Origin: Syngnathus acus
Lineage: Eukaryota > Chordata > Actinopteri > Syngnathiformes > Syngnathidae
Reading direction: 5' to 3'
Assembly: GCF_901709675.1 (NCBI RefSeq)
Contig: NC_051097.1
Span: 1,745,039-1,809,038 of the forward strand
Length of the DNA: 64,000 nucleotides
This document shows, piece after piece, positions 55,271 to 64,000 of this stretch. The notes under the pieces are model-generated. The model saw nothing but the letters and a program-made list of their open reading frames with translations. It was not told where the DNA came from and did not search any database. The position numbers and the translations under genes were made by a program. Positions within the stretch are counted from its first letter, which is position 1, and each line of letters begins with the position of its first letter.

Positions 55271-56028
55271 TAGGGGTGTAAATCGCGGGTTTTGTCACGA
55301 TACGATATCATATCGATACAAAGAACCGCGATACGATATTTGCCGATATCTTAAAGCCTGCTGTGATTCATTCACGATACATCACGATATAGTGCTCCAC
55401 GATCGATATTTTTATTTTTTTTTTATATATAATACAATATCCTGATTTATAACAATTCATACGCAAAATCAACAAGGTACTGCAAACTCTTTATTTAGGA
55501 AATTACAAGAGTATTGTAGTATACAAAGTGCTTATTTTAACACTGAACTTTATCAAATTCCTATATTTTTTCTCATATAAGTAGAGAAAAATATTCTTTC
55601 TTTTTTTGTAATACCATTAACTTTAAAGTGCATTACTGAACTATTTATTTACAATAATTTTAATTGTCCGTTGAGCCATCTTTTCTTTGGAATCCAAAGT
55701 GCTTCCAAACGAATGACTTGAAGCCCAAAGGGGAGCGAATTTCCTCGTCTTCTTGGACACTAGCCATAGCACCAGCCCAGGAGCCGCGTAGTTGTCGGCT
55801 CCCCTTTCACGTGCCTGCTCTGCTCTGCTCACAACACAACACGCTGCGTACTGCTCCCGGAAAGAGGAAGCAAGCAACAATGAACTGGATTTCAAAATAA
55901 AGTCGCGTCTAATGTCCGAGGTCAAACACGGCGATATAAATCGATGTTTACGTTTAGCATCGATGCCAATAAATCGTAGAGCATTAAATCGATTAATCGA
56001 TGTGTATCGATGAATCGTTACACCCCTA
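55271..56028. mobile_element. hAT-type MITE (TAGGGGTGTAA ends)
   Basis: 758 bp, ends TAGGGGTGTAAATCG and the inverse TAGGGGTGTAACGAT. Flanked by the perfect 8-bp duplication TTAAGCAC at 55263-55270 and 56029-56036. Subterminal regions are rich in ATCGAT motifs. Confidence 0.92.
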
Positions 56029-56584
56029 TTAAGCACTAATTATTGGAACACAAAATGTGTTTGGTAAGCTCATTGACCCTTGATCTACATACACTTGTTA
56101 AGGCAATTATGAGAAAGGGTATTTAAGGTGGCCAGTTGCAAGTGTTTCTCCTCTTTGCATCTTTGAAGAGTGGCAACATGGGAGCCTCAAAACAACTGGC
56201 AAATGACCTGAAAACAAAGATTGTTCAACGTCATGGTTTAGGGCAAGGATACAAAAAGCTAGCTCAGAAATTTCTGCTGTTATTTTCCACTGTGAGGAAC
56301 ATAGTGAGGAATTGGAAGACCACAGGCACAGTTCTAGTTAGACCCGGAGTGGCAGGCCAAGCAAAATCTCAGATAAGCAAGAGGCGAAGGATGGTGAGAG
56401 CAGTCAAAATCAACCCACAGACCAGCTCCAAAGACCTACAGGACTGTCTCAGAAAATTTGAATATTGTGATAAAGTTCTTTATTTTCTGTAATGCAATTA
56501 AAAAAACAAAAATGTCATACATTCTGGATTCATTACAAATCAACTGAAATATTGCAAGCCTTTTATTATTTTAATATTGCTGAT

Positions 56585-58763
56585 TATAATAATAATAATA
56601 ATAAACTTTATTTGTATAGCACCTTTCATACAAGAAATGCAGCTCAAAGCGCTTTACAACAATGAAAGAAAAACATGAATACATAAAAACAAAACATTAA
56701 TGTATGCATACACAATTAATAAGTGAGTTTAAAATAGGAGCACGCTTTAATAAAATAAAGAATATATCTTTAAGAAAAGGTAAAAATAAAATAAAGATAA
56801 AATTAGGCTTAAAATGAAATTTATAAAACGTAATTAGTTAAATGCTCGGGTAAAGAAATGAGTTTTAAGTTTTGTTTTGAAAATATCTAGCGACCTGGCC
56901 TCCCTGATACCTATTGGCAGTGTGTTCCATAGTTTGGGGGCGTAATTAACAAAGGCTGCATCACCGATCTTCTTTCTGCTGTTGCTGGGAGCCTCCAATA
57001 AACCAGCAGCAGATGATCGCAGGGTTCTTGGAGGTATATAGCTAACAAGAGAATTTGCAATGTAGCTTGGTCCCTGCCCATTGAGGGCTTTGTATAGAAG
57101 GAGAAGGATTTTAAAATCAATTCTAAATGTTACAGGAAGCCAGTGCAGAGCAGCTAGAACTGGTCTAATGTGCTCTCTCTTCTTGGTCCTGGTTAATAGG
57201 CGAGCTGCAGCGTTTTGGATGAGCTGAAGTCTATCAGTGGTTTTTTTCGGGAGACCAGTAAAGAGTGCATTACAGTAGTCAAGCCGGCTTGAAATAAAGG
57301 CATGAATCAGTTTCTCAGCATCATTTTGATTTATGAACGCTCTTACTTTGGCTATATTTCTAAGGTGGAAAAATGATGTTTTGGTAACCTTGTTAATGTG
57401 GGACCTGAAGCTTAGATCTGAATCTAAAATAACACCAAGACTTGTAATCTCGGATTTAATCCAGGGAGTTAATTTCCCCAAATTATTAAACAGCATTTCT
57501 CTTTTAGTTTTAGGGCCGATTAGCAAGATTTCAGTTTTATCCTCGTTTAACTTTAAGAAATTGTTGCTCATCCATTTATTTATAGCCAGAAGACAGTTGG
57601 TGATGGAGTTTATAGGTGTAGCCTCATTGGGTTCTGCAGATATGTACAATTGTGTGTCATCCGCATAACTATGGAAATATACATTGTGCTTTCTGATGAC
57701 GTCGCCAAGCGGCAGCATGTAAAGTGAGAATAATAGTGGACCAAGGCAGCTGCCTTGTGCAACCCCATAGCGACTGTCATGTGTGTTGGACACATGCTCT
57801 CCTAAACTGACATAGAACTTTCTCCCTTTGATATATGTTCTGAACCAGTTTAACACACAGTCCGAAAGACCGACTAACCTTTCAAGACGATTGATTAGGA
57901 TATCATGCTCAATGGTATCAAACGCTGCACTTAGGTCTAAGAGGATAAGAATCGACACCTTGTTTTCATCAGAGTTTAATCTGAGGTCGCTGATTATTTT
58001 AGTAAGAGCAGTTTCAGAGCTGTGGTATGTTCTAAAGCCTGACTGAAATTCCTCCAGGATATTGTTTTCTTTCAGAAACGAGTTTATTTGCACTGAAACT
58101 ATCTTTTCAAGTATCTTACTAATGAAAGGAAGGTTGGATATCGGCCTATAGCTGGTCAGTACATTTCCATCTAGGTTGGGCTTCTTTAATAAAGGTTTTA
58201 CCACAGCTGTTTTAAAGGCATCTGGGAAGATGCCTGTTTGAAGGGATGTGTTTATAATGTTTAGGACATGACTTGAAACACTGTTGAATACCCGCTTAAA
58301 GAATGCTGTCGGTACAGGGTCAATACTTGAAGTGGAGGAGTTACACTCAGTGACAGTCTTGCAAAGCTCATTCAATGTAATACAGGTGAATGTTCCCATG
58401 GTTACACAATTCTTATAGGATTTACTGAGATCATCTATGTTTATATCGGCAACAATACTGGCTCTAATTGAAGTTATTTTACTAGTGAAGAATAATGCGA
58501 GTTCTTCACATTTTGATGCAGAGAACTGTGGGGGTGTGGAGGCAATGTTGAGTAGTTGATCAATAGTGGAGAATAATATTCTAGAGTTTCCAGTGTTCTC
58601 TGAAATAATCTTAGAAAAGTAATCCTTTCTTGCCAGACATATTATTTTATTATAAGCAGTCATGGCGTCTCTGTATATATCACGATGAACTGTGAGTCTA
58701 GTTTTCCTCCATTTTCTTTCAGCTGCCCGACAGACTCTCTTGGTTTGCCTAACATTGCTATTG
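56585..58763 (-). mobile_element. 5'-truncated L2-type LINE
   Basis: On the minus strand it ends 'gctatacaaataaagtttat' then (TTA)n at 56585-56605, the usual L2 end. It interrupts the sequence GATTAT|GGCTTACAGC that is continuous in the relative at 17.33 kb, so the insertion point is certain. Confidence 0.9.
56834..58663 (-). pseudogene. L2-type reverse transcriptase, open, 5'-truncated
   Basis: 609 open codons to a normal stop. Motifs: SSIDPVPTAFFKRV, LTSYRPISNLPFISKILEKI, LILLDLSAAFDTIEHDILI, YGVAQGSCLGPLLFSLYM, HSYADDTQLYIS, and the C-terminal RTLRSSAAGLLEAPSNSR and YAPKLWNTLPIGIR. The reverse transcriptase domain is complete without stops; the endonuclease is missing. A different family from the copies at 1-2376 and 51.7-53.5 kb. 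Confidence 0.9.
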
Positions 58764-58893
58764 TTTATGGCTTACAGCTTAAGAAAACTCAAATATCCTA
58801 TCTCAAAATATTAGAATATTTCCTCAGACTAAGTAAAAAAAAAGATTTAACAGCAAAATAAAATCAAACATTTGAAAATGTCCATTGATGCAC

Positions 58894-59883
58894 TCAGTAC
58901 TTGGTTGGGAATCCTTTTGCACGGATTTCTGCATCAATGCGGCGTGGCATGGAGGCAATCAGCCTGTGGCATTGCTGAGGTGTTATGGATGCCCAGGATG
59001 CTTCAATAGCGGCCTTTAGCTCATTTGCATTGTTGGGTCTGGTGTCTTTCAGCTTCTCCTTCACAATACCCCACAAATTCTCTATGGGGTTCAGGTCAGG
59101 GGAATTGGCAGGCCAATCAAGGATAGTAATGCCTTGGTCAGTACACCATTTACTGGTGGTTTTGGCACTGTAGGCAGGTGCCAGATCATGCTGGAAAATG
59201 AAATCATCATCTCCATAGAGCTTTTCAGCAGACGGAAGCATGTAGTGCTCTAAAATCTGCATTTACTCTGGACTTGATGAAACACAGTGGACCAACACCA
59301 GCAGCTGACATGGCTCCCCAAACCATCGCAGACTGTGGGAACTTCAAACTGGGTTTCAAGCAACTTGGATTTTGCTCCTCTCCAGCCTTTTCTTCAGACT
59401 CTGGCGCCTTGACTTCCAAATGAAATACAAAACTTGCTTTCATCTGAAAAGAGGACTTTGGACCACTCTGCAACTGTCCAGTGCTTCTTTTCCATAGCCC
59501 AAGTCAGACGCTTCTTCCGTTGTCTTGAGTTCAGCAGTGGCTTGACCATGGGAATACAGCTATTGTAGCCCATTTCCGGGACGCGTCTGTGAACAATGGC
59601 TTTTGATACCTGGACTCCAGCTTCAGTCCACTGTCATTGAAGCGCCCCCAAATTCTGGAAGCGACTCTTCTTCACAATGCTGTTAAGGCTGCGGTCATCT
59701 CTCTTGGTTGTGCAGCGTTTCCTGCCACATTTCCCCCTTCCAACAGACTTTTTGTGCATGTGCTTTGAAACTGCACTCTGTGAACAGCTTGCTCTGAGAC
59801 ATTTCTTTTTGTGTCTTACTCTCCTGATGGAGGGTGTCAATGATGGTCCTCTGGACAGAAGTTAGATCAGCAGTCTTCCCCAT
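58894..59883 (-). pseudogene. Tc1 transposase, several frame breaks
   Basis: Starts at 59883 (MGKTADLTSVQRTIIDTLHQ), shifts frame near 59695, again near 59480, and loses codons near 59260 (AYQEILEHY-type region). The last piece (58894-59262) is open: FIFQHDLAPAYSAK, SPDLNPIENLWGIVKEKL, ending RAKGFPTKY. The DDE residues can be located but the gene is dead. Confidence 0.88.
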
Positions 59884-60568
59884 ACTTGTGATTTAGTTTA
59901 CTGAACCAAGCTGAGTGTTTTTCAAGGCTCAGGAAGCCCTTGCAGGTGTTTCGAGTTAATTAGACGATTCAAGTGATTAGTTGAATACCCTACTAGTATA
60001 CTTATTCATGATATTCTAATATTTTGAGATAGGATATTTGAGTTTTCTTAAGCTGTATGCCATAACCAGCAATATTAAAATAATAAAAGGCTTGCAATAT
60101 TTCGGTTGATTTGTAATGAATCCAGAATGTTTGACATTTTTGTTTTTTTTAATTGCATTACAGAAAATAAAGAACTTTATCACAATATTCAAATTTTCTG
60201 AGACAGTCCTGTACAACATGATCTTGCTGCAGATGGTGTCACTGTGCATCGTTCAACTATTCAGCGCACTTTGCACAAGGATATTCTGTATGGGAGAGTA
60301 ATGCGGCAGAAGCCTTTTTGCACACATGCCACAAACAGAGTCGCTTGAGGTATGGTAAAGTACATTTGGACAAGCCAGCATCATTTTGGTATATGGGGCT
60401 GTGGACTGATGAAACTAAAATTGAGTTATTTGGACATAAGGGGTGATATGCATGGTGGAAGAAGAACACAGCATTCCAGGACAAACACTTTCTACCCATA
60501 GTCAAATTTGGTGGTGGTTCCAACATGCTGTGGGGCTGTGTGGCCAATGCAGGTACTGGCAATCTTGC

Positions 60569-60594
60569 ACGCACGCACGCACGCACGCGCGCGC

Positions 60595-60647
<53 letters not shown>

Positions 60648-60652
60648 CACAC
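60569..60652. repeat. (GCAC)n/(CA)n microsatellite
   Basis: GCAC and GCGC units followed by CA. It truncates the host Tc1 transposase. Confidence 0.97.
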
Positions 60653-60659
60653 ATAGTTT

Positions 60660-61236
60660 CAAATGGCCAACATTGGCACATTAATGTGACTTATTCGAAG
60701 AAGGTGTTTTGAAATTTAGTCAGTCATTGTGAAATTCCCAACTGGATTAAAATTCTAGAGAGAGTTAAAGCGGTTGTGATTGATTTGGTCAAACAAGCAC
60801 ATTAGGAATTGCATGTCAACTAAATTCCTGGAAGACCTACTCGAAGAAAATACATAATTTATTATTTAGCACACACTATAGGAAATGCCAGACGTGCATG
60901 GTCATGTACGGTCACTTGACTTATCTGGGGTCCATTCCTTGCCTGAGCTTCGTCATTGACTTAACTTTTCACAAAGATAATCCTGAGTAAACATAAGCTT
61001 GTCTGAATCAATGTCTGGATAACATGGTTTTCATTGATTTTCCAGATACTATACAGATATACAACATAAGTATTATGTAAGCATTTCGTCTTATCTACTT
61101 TTTACTTCTATTTGTCCTAAAAAGTGGAACCCCTACTATTCACAGCGAATTTGGAGCAAATAGCGAAAATCCATGTAAAACTGAGGCCCAATGAAATGCA
61201 TTGGAGGGAAGAAAATTGTACAGTCGTGTGTATATA
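60660..61236. other. non-coding
   Basis: No gene or recognised element. I looked here for the missing slc38a9 5' exon without success. Confidence 0.4.
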
Positions 61237-61816
61237 CAGTAATCCCTCGCTACATCACGGTTCGTTTATCGCGGTTTCACTACATTGCGGATTTTCTTTT
61301 CAAATTTAAAAAAATTTAAAAGTCAAAATAAAATTTCTAAATTGAGGAATTATGGCACAAAACGTGCCCACACACCAGCAGAAGGCAAGGAGTGCCCACA
61401 CAATTGCAGTGCGTACACTTGTACCTTTTTATAAAAATAATATTTTTTTATAAAAATAAAAATATAATATTATAATTTGTTATAAACTGATTTTTTTAAA
61501 CAATAAATAGAATTAAAAATTAAATAAAACAATTATAATACAGAATAATGTTACAAAATCCACAAAAAGGGTGAATTTGCAAGTCTCGACATAGCAGAAG
61601 TAGTATATTTGTGCCAGGAAGTGGGCACCTAGAGACTGCTCCCCACCCCACAGCTGTGTCACCAAGTGCTATGATTTAAAAAATATACTACAGTAGTTTT
61701 AAAATGGTTTGAAGTTGGTTCCAAGACTGATTTAATTTTTTTTCTTTACATTTTCCTCTCATGCGTGGGTACTTTTTAGAAATCGTAGTTTTTACTTAAG
61801 AGAAGTTGAATAAGTA
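61237..61816. mobile_element. pogo/Tigger-like segment without SINE
   Basis: Begins CAGTAATCCCTCGCTACATC after TA and includes the segment shared with 28251-28587. At about 61410-61430 ('gcagtgcgtacacttgtacc') it shows the SINE-free form of the site filled in the next copy. Confidence 0.7.
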
Positions 61817-62500
61817 CAGTAATCCCTCGCTACATCGCGGTTCGTTTATTGCGGTTTCACTACATCGCGGATTTTTTTTCCAAATTAAAAAACTAATTAA
61901 AATTCAAAATAAAACTTCTAATTTGGGGAATTATGGAAAGTTGCCCACAGGCCAGCAGAAGGCAGGGAGTGCCCACACAATTGCAGTGTGTACACTTAAA
62001 GTTAAAGTCCCAATGATCATCGTCACACACACATCTGGGTGTGGTGAAATTTGTCCTCTGCATTTAACCCATCCCCATGTGATTTTGATCCATCCCCTGG
62101 GGGAGAGGGGAGCAGTGAGCAGCAGCGGTGCCACGCTCGGGAGTCATTTGGTGATCTAACCCCCCAATTCCAACCCTTAATGCTGAGTGCCAAGCAAGGA
62201 GGCAATGGGTCCCATTTTTATAGTCTTTGGTATGACCGGCCAGGGTTTGAACCCACAACCTTCCAGTCTCAGGTCGGACTAGGCCTGTACCTTGAGCTTG
62301 TACCTTTTTATAAAAAAATGTTATAATAATGAGTTCTAAAAACATATTTACAGTGTGTTATAGAAAAATTGTTATAATAATAGAGTTCCAAAAACATATT
62401 TACAGTATGTACACTTGTACCTTGTTATAAAAAAATTATAATAATAAAAGATGTTCTAAAAACATATTTACAGTATGTGTTAACAATTCTCCATGTTATT
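61817..62500. mobile_element. pogo/Tigger-like segment with SINE
   Basis: A second copy in direct orientation, beginning CAGTAATCCCTCGCTACATC. It corresponds to the start of the composite at 29951, including the SINE in nearly the same place. Confidence 0.7.
61999..62285 (-). mobile_element. tRNA-derived SINE
   Basis: Same family and orientation as 30134-30432. Its tRNA head is shortened after the B box (GGTTCAAACCCTGGCCGG). Confidence 0.88.
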
Positions 62501-62502
62501 TA

Positions 62503-62910
62503 CTGTGATTTTCCATGCATAATGTGCCAAATTTAACAAATTTATTGTCCTAAAATCTGGGGTGCGCATTATGCATGGGTACAACAATTTTTGAAGAAAA
62601 TCTCCCTCGAAATAAAACTTGAAATCACCTTTCTTCTTGTTTTTGGCAATCGCGCATCGCATTCAGCCATCCTGCCCAACACACTTAGTCTGTAAAATTC
62701 ATAATTGACGACACATCGTTTGATGCGATGGTGCAATCCTTGATGGTGTGTTATTGTCAAATATTGTTTGTTTTTTAATCTCCATCGCAAACCGGATCTC
62801 ATACGGAGGCCGCCATTACAGATGCGCAGAACGGATGCGCAGGACACGTCAGCTATATAAAGAGCGAGAGCTCAGTTCTCTACCTAAATGCGTATTACAG
62901 GTAATATTTT
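62503..62910 (+). mobile_element. TA-flanked element (CCATGCATAATG family), 3' truncated
   Basis: Begins CTGTGATTTTCCATGCATAA after TA. It is nearly identical to 10372-10780, including CTATATAAAGAGCGAGAG and the leader ending TACAG|GTAATATTTT, where the LINE tail starts. Confidence 0.85.
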
Positions 62911-64000
62911 AGACTTAGACTTAGACTTAGACAGAACTTTATTGTCATTTTGTCAACACTAGGTGTGTACAAAACGAAATTTCGTTTCATACGGCTTTCA
63001 GCAATGTAGAGGTATTTCGGCTGGTTAAAAAAAGTGACATTCTATATAAAAATATGAAATAAGATAATTATAAAGTACAAAGTGCAGCAGTGATAAAGTA
63101 TGTGAACAGTGCAGGAGACAAAAGCAGTATTTACAAGTGTGCAGAGGAATGCTACGTTTGAATGTTCAACAGTCTGACGACAGCAGGGAAAAAACTATTG
63201 CAGAACCTGGTGGACCTGCAGCGGATGCTGCGAAACCTCTTCCCAGAGGGCAGCAGGGAGAACAGTCCATGGTGGGGGTGTGATGGGTCACTGATAATAT
63301 TTCGGGCTCGGGACACGCAGCGCTGGGATGACAAGTCCTGAATGGAGGGAAGAGGAGCCCCGATGATCCTCTCTGCTGTCCTCACCACTCTCCTCAGGTT
63401 CTTCCAATCGGAGGCGCTGCAACCTCCACACCACACCGAGAGACAGCTTGTCAGAATGCTCTCTATGGTGCTTCGGTAGAACGTCCTCATGATGGGTGGG
63501 GGCAGGTGGGCTCTCCTCATCCTCCGCAGGAAGTACAAGCGCTTCTGTGCCCTCTTGACCAGTGTTGTGGTGTTCACAGTCCAGGTGAGGTCGTCTGTGA
63601 TGTGGACTCCCAGGAATTTAGTGCTGCTGACCACCTCCACAGCTGAGCTGTTGATGATCAGTGGAGCGTGGTGAGGCTGGTTCTTCCTGAAGTCGACGAT
63701 GATCTCCTTCGTCTTCTCCACATTCAGGATCAGGCTATTTTCTCTGCACCAGCCCACCAACTGCTCCACCTCCTCTCTGTAGTCCAGGTCGTTGTTGTCC
63801 CTGATGAGGCCCACCACCGTTGTGTCTTCTGCAAACTTCACGATGTGATTGGTGGTGAACCTGGGGGCGCAGTCGTGTGTCATCAGGGTGAACAGCAGGG
63901 GGCTCAGGACGCAGCCCTGAGGGGAGCCTGTGCTGAGGGTGATGACATCTGAGGTGTTCTGTCCGACCCGGACTGACTGAGGTCTGTTGGTGAGGAAGTC
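62911..64000 (-). mobile_element. L2/CR1-group LINE, continues beyond window
   Basis: The minus-strand 3' end has (TCTAAG)n at 62911-62932 after 'gacaataaagt'-type sequence. A third LINE subfamily, related to the left-edge one. Confidence 0.88.
63152..64000 (-). pseudogene. LINE reverse transcriptase C-terminal part
   Basis: The open frame from the window edge region to a stop at 63152 includes HIVKFAEDTTVVGLI, where FAED stands in place of the catalytic FADD. Then IVDFRKNQPHHAPL, STIESILTSCLSVWCGGC and RFRSIRCRSTRF. The Glu in the catalytic box would abolish activity. The upstream part lies beyond 64000. Confidence 0.85.

Larger units (their letters stand above)
56439..60211 (-). mobile_element. 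Tc1-like element (CAGGACTGTCTCAG ends), split by LINE
   Basis: Both ends are present: CAGGACTGTCTCAGAAAATT at 56439 and its inverse ending at 60211, flanked by TA. It holds an L2-type LINE (56585-58763). About 1.6 kb without it. Same family as 17184-18440. Confidence 0.93.
55170..60570 (+). mobile_element. host Tc1-like element, twice interrupted
   Basis: Transposase pieces occur at 56178-56437 and 60214-60570 on the plus strand. They join as SSKDLQ|HDLAADGVTVHR once the second Tc1 (56439-60211) is removed. A hAT MITE sits further left (55271-56028). The 3' part is cut off at a microsatellite near 60569. Outer ends are not defined. Confidence 0.75.
56178..60570 (+). pseudogene. Tc1 transposase split by a second Tc1
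   Basis: Front part (56178-56437): MGASKQLANDLKTKIVQRHG, helix-turn-helix region, then MVRAVKINPQTSSKDLQ. Back part (60214-60570): HDLAADGVTVHRSTIQRTLH, a YGRVMRQKPF-type stretch, LWTDETKIELFGHKG (first catalytic Asp), and GGGSNMLWGCVANAGTGNLA. A stop follows HKG (TGA near 60442), and the C-terminal third with the remaining catalytic residues is missing. Confidence 0.85.

Overview
The window is vertebrate nuclear DNA, almost certainly from a ray-finned (teleost) fish. The evidence is two split host genes with fish-like proteins, a Rex3-type retrotransposon, several Tc1-like transposons, many hAT and pogo-like non-autonomous elements, tRNA-derived SINEs and long CA repeats. There are no bacterial features. 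No species is assigned.

Host genes, both on the minus strand. (1) A type III (cysteine-rich-domain) neuregulin-1-like gene runs from the right (start codon at 38247) to beyond the left edge. I could read these exons: a first coding exon with the cysteine-rich transmembrane segment (37542-38247), the common EGF exon (16390-16528), alternative EGF exons alpha (15319-15386) and beta (14522-14580), the transmembrane exon (8229-8331) and two cytoplasmic exons (3621-3747, 3404-3522). All reading phases join. A 24-nt relic matching the mammalian beta-1 mini-exon (10246-10269) has a TG where its AG acceptor should be. The rest of the cytoplasmic tail lies outside the window. (2) slc38a9, the lysosomal arginine transporter and sensor, has 13 exons from 51185 down to a stop codon at 40753. 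They join in phase to about 527 residues and lack only the extreme N-terminus. Its 3' end lies 2.5 kb upstream of the neuregulin start codon, in the same orientation.

The introns and flanks are mostly transposons, often nested. From left to right: a decayed L2/CR1-group LINE (1-2376) with a palindromic hAT MITE; an almost complete Rex3 (4682-7894) with an open 1059-codon frame and 11-bp target duplication; a complete Tc1-like element (11045-12669) with an intact 339-aa transposase, inside a TA-flanked element; decayed Tc1 and pogo/Tigger-like pieces (17-27 kb); a piggyBac-like remnant (28588-29929) with TTAA ends and an identifiable empty site elsewhere in the window; a composite (29951-33498) holding a SINE, a truncated Rex3 and a hAT MITE; an LTR-element remnant (35.9-36.7 kb); a pogo-like deletion derivative with a five-unit internal array (44800-46911) ending 23 bp from a slc38a9 exon; and a multi-level nest of Tc1, hAT, a second Tc1 and L2 elements (51.6-60.6 kb). 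The right edge is another LINE (62911-64000) inserted in a copy of the TA-flanked element seen at 10.4 kb.

The two host genes have unrelated roles: neuregulin signalling to ErbB receptors, and lysosomal arginine sensing for mTORC1. Nothing here suggests they act together. The strongest observations are the broken beta-1 mini-exon, the apparently type III-only neuregulin locus next to slc38a9, the transposon end at a slc38a9 splice acceptor, and the 534-bp dimeric array made from a transposon's own leader.
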